6,286 nucleotides of DNA, from positions 1 through 6,286 of the forward strand of contig DNNE01000194.1 of assembly GCA_003487805.1 (NCBI GenBank), given 5' to 3'. The notes below the pieces were generated by a model. It made no database searches. It had not been told where the DNA came from and saw only the letters and a list, made by a program, of their open reading frames with translations. This DNA is from Blastocatellia bacterium (GTDB lineage: Bacteria > Acidobacteriota > Blastocatellia > Pyrinomonadales > Pyrinomonadaceae). A program made the position numbers and the translations under genes. Of this stretch, positions 1 through 4,931 are shown in pieces. Position 1 is the first letter of the stretch; every line of letters starts with the position of its first letter.

Positions 1-21
1 AAGGCGCAAAGACGCGCAAAG
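1..21. repeat. Degenerate GCGCAAAG-type short repeat at the window edge
   Basis: Two copies of GCGCAAAG occur at 4-11 and 14-21, a period of 10 bases. The stretch lies 42 bases downstream of the DUF1801 stop codon, outside any gene. It has the same texture as the stretches at 897-915 and 6261-6284: a short unit with a CRCARAG core repeated twice at 9-10 bases. Such elements are, from memory, common between genes in acidobacterial and other soil-bacterial genomes. Their function is unknown to me, and the element may continue beyond the window. Confidence 0.45.
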
Positions 22-62
22 CCGAACTGAGACACTACCCGTATGGAGGGACAGGCTCTGGC

Positions 63-461
63 CTACATCGATCCGGCGCGTGATTTCGTTTGTGCCTGGT
101 TCAATCGAATTCGCGTTTTGACGAGCTTCTTCACCAGAGCGGGCGACAACGGCCGGTCAGGCGTGAAGCGAATTGTGCCCTTGGAAATGGGAAAATTCTT
201 AAGCTCATCCTTGTGAGTCTCGATCGGACCTGCGCCCGGAAAGAAGCTGCAATGCTTCTTGAAGCCGGCGTACGAAACGAGCATGCGGTTGTTCAGTTTG
301 AAAGTAGGCACGCCATAGCTAATCGTTTCGACTGCATCGGGAACAATGGCCCGTACTACCTTGCGCAGACTCTCGATCGCCGCTCGCGATTCTTCGGGCA
401 AACTTCCGAAATATCGCTCTACGTCTTTCGCGCTCGCGCTCTTTAAACTGTTTGTCGACAT
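63..461 (-). CDS. DUF1801 / YdhG-like protein
   Basis: This is a 132-residue cytosolic protein of the DUF1801 superfamily, the fold of Bacillus YdhG, which is annotated as a frataxin-like iron chaperone. Family hallmarks are the N-terminal helix around residues 12-40 (DVERYFGSLPEE, then a stretch ending IVPDAVE), the motif ISYGVPTFK at 47-55, the KKHCSFFPG stretch at 68-76, and a C-terminal SKGTIRFTPDRPLS segment at 93-106 followed by a basic helix. The length is typical for the family. The start is supported by a strong AAGGGAGAGA ribosome binding site at 466-475. The gene follows the VOC gene ending at 491 by 29 bases and is probably the last gene of the cassette. Family membership is clear. 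An iron-related role is not shown by this sequence, and many DUF1801 proteins have no known function. Confidence 0.9.
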   Translation of the reverse strand: MSTNSLKSASAKDVERYFGSLPEESRAAIESLRKVVRAIVPDAVETISYGVPTFKLNNRMLVSYAGFKKHCSFFPGAGPIETHKDELKNFPISKGTIRFTPDRPLSPALVKKLVKTRIRLNQAQTKSRAGSM

Positions 462-465
462 CGTT

Positions 466-475
466 TCTCTCCCTT
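466..475 (-). promoter_or_regulatory. Ribosome binding site of the DUF1801 gene
   Basis: On the minus strand this reads AAGGGAGAGA, a near-perfect Shine-Dalgarno match ending 4 bases before the ATG. It fixes the start at 461. Almost the same sequence precedes two VOC genes upstream. Confidence 0.7.
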
Positions 476-490
476 CCGCGTTTTGATCAA

Positions 491-862
491 TCAGCTCGGG
501 TCCTGATACAGCCCCAAAATATTCCCGGCCGGATCGGCGAATCGCGCGGTGATCTCCGGCGCGTCCGCCCCGAGTGGTTGCACGATCGTGCCGCCATTCG
601 CGATTACCTTGTCGATGGTCGCTGCCACGCTATCAACCATGATGTAGATCATCAGGCCTACCGCAGTCATCGGCGGACGGCCGAGTACCCACGCGCCGCT
701 CACTTCAACACCATCATCAAACGCTTTGTGGCCGTCGCCGCGCGTTCTGATAGCCCAGCCAAACACTTCAGTGTAGAAAGCGGCGGAAGCGTCGATATCG
801 ACCGCCGGGATCTCGATATAACAAATCTTGCCATTGCGTGACAAGTGTTGTTTGTCGCTCAT
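491..862 (-). CDS. VOC family protein (glyoxalase/bleomycin-resistance fold, CFP-30-like)
   Basis: This 123-residue protein is a single vicinal oxygen chelate (VOC) domain. The N-terminal beta strand and helix read KICYIEIPAVDIDASAAFYTEVFGW (12-36), the classic opening of this fold. The C-terminal signature FADPAGNILGLYQDPS (108-123) closes the metal or substrate cup. The type resembles the glyoxalase-like proteins of the CFP-30/27-kDa antigen group, here as a single module. The reading frame is open up to an ATG at 934, but I chose the internal ATG at 862. The homologous region starts just after it, and the 24 extra residues would be encoded by the inverted repeat in the gap. The ribosome binding site (GAGTGA) is weak. 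The substrate is unknown; this fold covers glyoxalases, dioxygenases and antibiotic-binding proteins. Confidence 0.87.
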   Translation of the reverse strand: MSDKQHLSRNGKICYIEIPAVDIDASAAFYTEVFGWAIRTRGDGHKAFDDGVEVSGAWVLGRPPMTAVGLMIYIMVDSVAATIDKVIANGGTIVQPLGADAPEITARFADPAGNILGLYQDPS

Positions 863-896
863 CGGTTCACTCGTTTCGTTTTTTGATCGGCCGCAA

Positions 897-981
897 GACA
901 GAGAGGCACAAAGACAAGACGATTCAAAATACAAAAGATTACCAGGTCTGATTGAGTTATCTTCGTGCCTCTCTCTCTGAC
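897..981. repeat. Inverted repeat in the gap between two VOC genes
   Basis: The arm AGAGAGGCACAAAG at 900-913 is matched by the reverse complement of 961-974 at 13 of 14 positions, and the single mismatch becomes a G-U pair in RNA. The loop is 47 bases and AT-rich. The flanks (GACAGAG on the left, CTCTCTGAC on the right) are also partly complementary. The left arm holds ACAGAG/ACAAAG spaced 10 bases apart, like the repeats at the two window edges. The element fills most of the 126-base gap downstream of the 989-1402 gene. It could act as an attenuator or processing site, or be a remnant of a small mobile element. There is no clean terminator-type poly-T tract. Confidence 0.6.
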
Positions 982-988
982 TGAAAGC

Positions 989-1402
989 TTAGGAATTCGC
1001 TCCTTCAGTGTTGACCATCCACGGTGTACCGAATTGATCGGCGCACATGCCAAAGCCCGGCGACCAGAACGTCTCTGAGAACGGCATCGTGACGTTCCCT
1101 CCTTCAGCCAACGCGTTGAAGATGCGCTCGGCCTCGCTCTTGTCTTTCACCGTGATGGAAACGGTTATTCCTTTCGGAGCTTGATAACGGTCCGGCGGAG
1201 CGTCAGCTCCCATCAATATCTGGTCACCGACACTCAGAGAGGTGTGCATGATTTGCTGATGCATCTCTTTGGGAAATTGATCGGCGCCCGGCATCTCGCC
1301 CCAGGTCATTTGAAACATGATCTTACCGCCCAGCACTTGCTCGTAGAACTTGAAGGCTGCCTGACATTGACCGTTGAAATTTAGATGTGGATTGATTTGC
1401 AT
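989..1402 (-). CDS. PhnB/YjdN-like VOC family protein
   Basis: This 137-residue cytosolic protein belongs to the PhnB (COG2764) branch of the VOC superfamily. It shows the standard order: NPHLNFNGQCQAAFKFYEQVLGG (4-26); a central HTSLSVGDQILMGADAPP (53-70), where the family often has a small-ligand or metal site; the helix AERIFNALAEGGNVTMPF (91-108); and the closing motif TFWSPGFGMCADQFGTPWMVN (111-131). The length matches the family. PhnB itself is encoded near phosphonate genes in E. coli but is not needed for C-P lyase, so the name says little about function. The start has a strong ribosome binding site. The gene follows another VOC gene by 34 bases, so the two are probably co-transcribed. 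Confidence 0.92.
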   Translation of the reverse strand: MQINPHLNFNGQCQAAFKFYEQVLGGKIMFQMTWGEMPGADQFPKEMHQQIMHTSLSVGDQILMGADAPPDRYQAPKGITVSITVKDKSEAERIFNALAEGGNVTMPFSETFWSPGFGMCADQFGTPWMVNTEGANS

Positions 1403-1405
1403 ATT

Positions 1406-1417
1406 CTTCTCTCCCTT
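1406..1417 (-). promoter_or_regulatory. Ribosome binding site of the PhnB-like gene
   Basis: On the minus strand this reads AAGGGAGAGAAG, a strong Shine-Dalgarno match ending 3 bases before the ATG, with the GGGAG core about 8 bases away. It supports the start at 1402. Its first ten bases are identical to the site before the DUF1801 gene. Confidence 0.65.
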
Positions 1418-1436
1418 GATTTGCTAAAGCGTCTGA

Positions 1437-1919
1437 TTATTTTCCGTCGTAGGCATCCTTCATCTTCTGGAGGTCGAGCTTCTTCATCGGCATCACGGCC
1501 TGCATGACGCGGTTCGATTTCTCCGGGTCTCCGGTCAACAACTCGCCTATGATCGCCGGTACAATCTGCCACGACAAACCAAACTTGTCCTTTAACCAGC
1601 CGCACTGACTCTCCTGACCACCGTCGGCAGTGAGTTTCTCCCAGAAATAATCAATCTCAGCCTGGTCCTCGCAGTGCACCACCAGCGAAATCGCTTCGTT
1701 GAACTTGAATATTGGCCCGCCGTTCAAACCCATGAATTCCCGGCCTTCGAGTTTGAAGGTGACCACCATCGCGTCGCCTTTTTTGCCGGGCCCGGCATCG
1801 CCGTAACGGGCAATCTTGCCGACCTCAGAGTCCTTGAAAACAGAGCAATAAAAACTCGCGGCTGGTTCAGCCTGGTTGTCGAACCATAAGCACGTAGTTA
1901 TTTTCTGACCAATTGCCAT
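1437..1919 (-). CDS. VOC family protein, 3-demethylubiquinone-9 3-methyltransferase-like domain (PF06983 type)
   Basis: This 160-residue protein is of the PhnB-related type often misleadingly annotated as 3-demethylubiquinone-9 3-methyltransferase (COG3865). Its signature pieces are ITTCLWFDNQAEPAASFYCSVF (7-28), FMGLNGGPIFKFNEAISLVVHC (62-83), the helix QAEIDYFWEKLTADGGQES (86-104), and CGWLKDKFGLSWQIVP (106-121). A C-terminal helical tail (122-160) carries the usual MQAVMPMKKLDL segment. There is no S-adenosylmethionine-binding motif, so methyltransferase activity should not be assumed. The strong AAAAGGGAGA ribosome binding site at 1927-1936 and a plausible promoter upstream suggest this is the first gene of the four-gene VOC/DUF1801 cassette. 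The substrate is unknown. Confidence 0.93.
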   Translation of the reverse strand: MAIGQKITTCLWFDNQAEPAASFYCSVFKDSEVGKIARYGDAGPGKKGDAMVVTFKLEGREFMGLNGGPIFKFNEAISLVVHCEDQAEIDYFWEKLTADGGQESQCGWLKDKFGLSWQIVPAIIGELLTGDPEKSNRVMQAVMPMKKLDLQKMKDAYDGK

Positions 1920-1926
1920 CGCAGAG

Positions 1927-1936
1927 TCTCCCTTTT
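1927..1936 (-). promoter_or_regulatory. Ribosome binding site of the first VOC gene
   Basis: On the minus strand this reads AAAAGGGAGA, ending 7 bases before the ATG at 1919. It supports that start and repeats the AAGGGAGA core seen at 466-475 and 1406-1417. Confidence 0.65.
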
Positions 1937-1956
1937 CGTTTGCTGTTTTGCTTCCT

Positions 1957-1986
1957 TCTATAGGTTAGTCGAACGAGATTTATCAA
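1957..1986 (-). promoter_or_regulatory. Candidate sigma-70-type promoter of the VOC/DUF1801 cassette
   Basis: On the minus strand a -35-like TTGATA (1981-1986, 5 of 6 to consensus) is followed by an 18-base spacer and a -10-like TATAGA (1957-1962, 4 of 6). Transcription would begin near 1950, giving a leader of about 30 bases that contains the ribosome binding site. It lies in the largest gap on this side of the membrane-protein gene (1920-2034), which is rich in A and T. The match was found by eye, and such matches can arise by chance. Confidence 0.4.
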
Positions 1987-2034
1987 GATCGACAATCGTC
2001 AGACGTTTTGAAAATAATTTTTTGCAATCATGAA

Positions 2035-2772
2035 TTACGTCCAATGCGTCAACCAGGTTGCGAACACGAGCCAGGCGTGCGTGCCTCCAATTATGATCCG
2101 TAGGGGATGCGATAAGACGATGAGAGCAGCGCCCAAAACAGTGGCCCGATGTGGTTTCCCGCGGGTCAGAATGTCGTAGAGCAAACAAGGCACACTAAAA
2201 AGATCAGTTAGACCAAAAAAGGCAACTGGCCCGTACTGTTGGATGAACGCGAACGGCAGACGCGCGACTGCGGCGGGCAGAATCGCGATCGTTGCCAGCA
2301 GCATCAAGCGTTTATGCGTGTCGACGCGGCGGCGGAAATAGAACGCAGCGCCAACGAGGATTGGAAAGATCAACATGTCGCCGAGCGGAATAGTGAGGAA
2401 TGAAAGGGGATTAACTCCGGGGATCGGAGAAGGCCCTTTGGCGCGCACAATTGCCGTTACTGTTCCAACCACAACCATCAAGCCGGCCAGCAGAATGCCC
2501 GCAATTCCTAACCTCATATGCGTGCGCGTACGTTTCGTGACGATCAGCGTTGTCTGTGTAAGCAGCAGCGCAATCCAAAGTGTAAAGACAAATCCATGCA
2601 GGTATAGCAGAGGCATGAGCGGCTCTGGGTGGAACGCTGGCCGCAGGTAAAAGGTGCGAGAGAAGCCCGCGAAAACGATTAAGACAAAGGCGGTGGCCAT
2701 TGTGAGGTAAAAGAGACGTTCGCGACGCTTTGAATTCTCTTTGACTCTAATGGTTTCTGAATCGGTCGCCAT
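2035..2772 (-). CDS. Seven-helix integral membrane protein of unknown function
   Basis: This 245-residue protein has a short basic N-terminus (RVKENSKRRER, 9-19) and about seven hydrophobic segments, near residues 21-38, 55-78, 88-109, 125-146, 155-176, 182-202 and 210-240. Charged clusters in the loops (KRTRTHMR at 80-87, RRRVDTHKR at 147-155) place the N-terminus and these loops near the membrane faces. Histidines recur at helix ends: H59 (LYLHG), H85, H153 (THKRL), H222 (SHPLR). This recalls haem- or metal-binding membrane proteins, but no known haem motif is complete. I recall similar unnamed proteins in Acidobacteriota and related soil bacteria, with the same LHG..FT.W..LL.TQT and HKRLMLLAT stretches. 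The ATG lies 3 bases after the stop of the HNH gene, so the two are probably translated in sequence. No function is assigned. Confidence 0.85.
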   Translation of the reverse strand: MATDSETIRVKENSKRRERLFYLTMATAFVLIVFAGFSRTFYLRPAFHPEPLMPLLYLHGFVFTLWIALLLTQTTLIVTKRTRTHMRLGIAGILLAGLMVVVGTVTAIVRAKGPSPIPGVNPLSFLTIPLGDMLIFPILVGAAFYFRRRVDTHKRLMLLATIAILPAAVARLPFAFIQQYGPVAFFGLTDLFSVPCLLYDILTRGKPHRATVLGAALIVLSHPLRIIIGGTHAWLVFATWLTHWT

Positions 2773-2775
2773 TTT

Positions 2776-3219
2776 CTAGTGTTCCGTGATGAGCAACCGG
2801 GCGGCTTCGCTCGGATAACGTCCGCGCCGCTTTAGCGTAAGACGTTCTAACGTTTGGTCATCATGATTCATTTGCAAGATGCGAATGGTTGCCTCAGCGA
2901 TCTGTGATAGCGGTTCGATAGTAACTCCGTCCAATCGAAAATGGTTTCTCCAGCGATCATTACGTGGGTGGTAAAGTCGGACCAGTTCCTGTTGTCCGGG
3001 GATGATAGTTGCGATATCGCTGCCTTTATGTCTGTTGCAGTAGACACACGCCAGCGCCAGGTTGTCGACTTCGGAGGAGCCGCCGTGCTTACGGCTGATG
3101 ATGTGCTCAACTTGAAATCTGAAATACACGTCTTGTTCGGAGAGCAGACAATACTCGCAAACATGGTTAGCTCTGGTGGCAACAATCAGGCGAGTTTCGG
3201 GAGAGACTTCGCTACTCAT
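2776..3219 (-). CDS. HNH endonuclease family protein
   Basis: This 147-residue protein has a complete HNH/beta-beta-alpha-metal nuclease motif. C21xxC24 (CEYC) and C58xxC61 (CVYCNRHK) form the structural zinc knuckle. E38-H39 (QVEHI) carries the general-base histidine, N53 (DNLALAC) the central asparagine, and H64 the last metal ligand. It therefore probably cuts DNA with a divalent metal. After the nuclease core, residues 78-106 (LVRLYHPRNDRWRNHFRLDGVTIEPL) and GEATIRIL-like residues up to 116 form a conserved tail typical of this HNH subgroup, known to me from cyanobacteria and other phyla next to the same small upstream gene. Its start overlaps that gene by 8 bases (ATGAGTAG) and has no clear ribosome binding site, so translation probably relies on re-initiation. 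Its target and biological role are unknown. Confidence 0.92.
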   Translation of the reverse strand: MSSEVSPETRLIVATRANHVCEYCLLSEQDVYFRFQVEHIISRKHGGSSEVDNLALACVYCNRHKGSDIATIIPGQQELVRLYHPRNDRWRNHFRLDGVTIEPLSQIAEATIRILQMNHDDQTLERLTLKRRGRYPSEAARLLITEH

Positions 3220-3454
3220 TCGGCAAGAAATCTCGAGCGCGCGCTTTGGCCAGCCGCATCAGATGTTCAAGCTGCATATAGTGATCGAGTTCGAACTTTT
3301 CCTCAGCCGACAAGGCCCCTTCTTTTTCCCGTGAGAGTAAACTCTCAAGACGCTGCTGCGCGGCGTCGGACGGCCGAAAGTCAATGACATTCTGAGGCGT
3401 CGTTCCGGCAGCAATGAAGTCAATAACTTCTTCGTAGGCTTTGACGTGATTCAT
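3212..3454 (-). CDS. Small conserved helical protein paired with the HNH nuclease
   Basis: This 80-residue acidic-to-neutral protein has no named domain that I recognise. Residues 5-17 (KAYEEVIDFIAAG) and 31-43 look helical. The segment from about 48 to 76 (ALSAEEKFELDHYMQLEHLMRLAKARAR) is a long amphipathic helix suited to dimerisation or partner binding. Proteins with this pattern (EVIDFIAAGTTP at the N-terminus, DHYMQLEHLMRLAKARAR at the C-terminus) recur, from memory, directly before HNH endonucleases of this subgroup. This suggests a partner or regulator of the nuclease, possibly an antitoxin-like inhibitor, though that is inference. A purine-rich AGGAG sits about 15 bases before the ATG, rather far away. 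The stop overlaps the HNH start, which ties expression of the two genes together. Confidence 0.85.
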   Translation of the reverse strand: MNHVKAYEEVIDFIAAGTTPQNVIDFRPSDAAQQRLESLLSREKEGALSAEEKFELDHYMQLEHLMRLAKARARDFLPNE

Positions 3455-3546
3455 TGTGAGCGAAGGATACTCCTCTCAGGCGAGTAAGCCAAGATTCCGA
3501 TTGCGATAGATTCTTAATACTCAAAGTCATTCAGCATACGTCGCTT

Positions 3547-4875
3547 CTAGGTTGAACCAATACGCGTCCCTATCAACAATATTTTTGAGTAGTCCGGTAA
3601 GCGTTTCTCGAGAGTCTTCCTAAATTGTTCAGCGAACTTTTGTCGTCGTCGGTTCTTTCCTATCAAGAATAAGACTCTTGGATCTTCGCGCGGTCCATTA
3701 CAAAGAATCTCAATATTGCGCGATTCAAGCGCAGATTTGCTAAAGAGACGGTATTGATCCAAATGCATCCAACCGGCTGGGGATCTATCCCACCGCTGAA
3801 GCTCATCGCAAAGGATGGCAAGAAATGTTATGGGCGCCTCGCTTAGAGTAAGTTTAGGTATGATCGATTCGGACGTTTTGTTCTGAGGCTGGATGTTGTG
3901 AAATGCAACAGCTCTACAAGCAGGAATAAAATCCGAAACGATATTCTGCCTGTCGTAATTGAAACCGCCTGTTATTTCTTCATATACGTTGACTGAAGCA
4001 GTAATCTCAATTTGCTGTATAATCCAATACCAAAACGAGGTGTATTGGAGTAGGAACAGTCCTGATGCCACGGCGTGATCGACGCAGGGACCCTTTCCGC
4101 CATACCCATCACGGGCTACCTCGAAAGCGTACTTTCTGAGAGAGCAAGTCTCGTCGAGCACATCGAACAAGTCCTGTCCTTGAAATTCCGGAAATATCTC
4201 GCCCAACCAAGGTGCGGCTGCGAGTCGCCTAAGCACGTCCTCTTGCGAATTCTGAGCATATGCGGCCGTTCCTGACGGCATAAGCCCGGAATATTTTGAT
4301 GACCAACTCTGATGGGCACGTCGCAATACCTCTTCCGCGTCTTTCGACATTGAAGGATATTGTTTCTTTATCCAAGTCCAACTGAATACGCTGTCCATCA
4401 GCTGCCGGTCTTTAGTTGTTTCAGGTTCGAGGTTGTGAAACGCATAACCGATATCATGTAGAAGACTCGCGTATGTCCATTGAAGAAGGAAATAATTATC
4501 GCGCTCAGCGTATTCCTTTGACCCGCATGTTATTTGGACAGCGGATGCAATTTGCGGGAGATTGTCATAAAGCCACAGCCCTAGAAAATAGAGGTAGACA
4601 GTATGTGCAGTATGATCTTGCTGCTTTCCATAACGAATCTGTCTATGGAGTTCCTGTTTCGCTACGATGTCGCGAATCTCAATCAAATCGCGCAAATCAT
4701 TCTTTAAGAGGATCTCTTCAGCGACATTCTGAGCGGTCTGTAGGCGACTGATATCGGTTCGCGCCTCAAAGAATGATTGTGCGAGGGCAACTACATTTGG
4801 ACGAACGGCGCGAAGGATTGATGCCGCGCCCGCGCCCGTAGCCAAGTGAGTGAGAAGAGTCGCATTGATATCCAT
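3547..4875 (-). CDS. HD-domain protein, probable metal-dependent phosphohydrolase
   Basis: This 442-residue, mainly helical, soluble protein has motifs fitting a complete HD-superfamily metal site: H88/H91 in QQDHTAHTVYLYFLGLW (86-101), the H140-D141 doublet in SLLHDIGYAF (137-146), H267 in VDHAVASGLFLL (266-277), H326 in AVAFHNI (322-328), and D357 in ILCDELQRWDR (354-364). About 125 residues separate the HD doublet from the third histidine, a large insert with many aromatic residues. The N-terminal 80 residues and the basic C-terminal tail (about 405-442) match nothing I know. HD enzymes typically remove phosphate from nucleotides or cyclic nucleotides, but the substrate cannot be read from sequence. 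Base composition is clearly lower in GC than the amidohydrolase upstream: sampled 60-base lines give 38-42 percent against about 60 percent. This hints at a separate origin. The ribosome binding site (AGAGATAC) is weak. Confidence 0.82.
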   Translation of the reverse strand: MDINATLLTHLATGAGAASILRAVRPNVVALAQSFFEARTDISRLQTAQNVAEEILLKNDLRDLIEIRDIVAKQELHRQIRYGKQQDHTAHTVYLYFLGLWLYDNLPQIASAVQITCGSKEYAERDNYFLLQWTYASLLHDIGYAFHNLEPETTKDRQLMDSVFSWTWIKKQYPSMSKDAEEVLRRAHQSWSSKYSGLMPSGTAAYAQNSQEDVLRRLAAAPWLGEIFPEFQGQDLFDVLDETCSLRKYAFEVARDGYGGKGPCVDHAVASGLFLLQYTSFWYWIIQQIEITASVNVYEEITGGFNYDRQNIVSDFIPACRAVAFHNIQPQNKTSESIIPKLTLSEAPITFLAILCDELQRWDRSPAGWMHLDQYRLFSKSALESRNIEILCNGPREDPRVLFLIGKNRRRQKFAEQFRKTLEKRLPDYSKILLIGTRIGST

Positions 4876-4931
4876 ATTGTATCTCTGGAAACCGCCTTTT
4901 CTGGCAAGACCTAGTAGTTAATGTGCTTGAA

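Noticed and set aside
452..841. Plus-strand open frame of 129 codons opposite the VOC gene at 491-862
   Set aside because: The minus-strand VOC motifs are unambiguous; the plus-strand product is low in hydrophobic core patterns and rich in R and H, typical of an antisense shadow.
863..934. N-terminal extension of the third VOC protein by 24 residues
   Set aside because: It would be encoded by the inverted repeat, shows no similarity to the VOC fold, and the internal ATG at 862 fits the family start.
1381..1605. Minus-strand open frame of 74 codons overlapping the end of the first VOC gene in another frame
   Set aside because: It is rich in R and E as expected from a frame-shifted reading of the VOC gene and has no ribosome binding site or family motif.
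2941..3387. Plus-strand open frame of 148 codons opposite the HNH nuclease and its small partner
   Set aside because: It lies antisense to two genes with clear family motifs, its protein has no recognisable pattern, and no ribosome binding site precedes it.
3468..3486. Possible hairpin (TACTC/GAGTA, 9-base loop) covering the ribosome binding site of the small gene
   Set aside because: The stem is only 5 base pairs, too weak to claim regulation without conservation in relatives.
3455..3546. Search for a terminator or promoter between the HD gene and the HNH module
   Set aside because: No stem followed by a T-run and no convincing -35/-10 pair was seen, so whether the two units are co-transcribed stays open.
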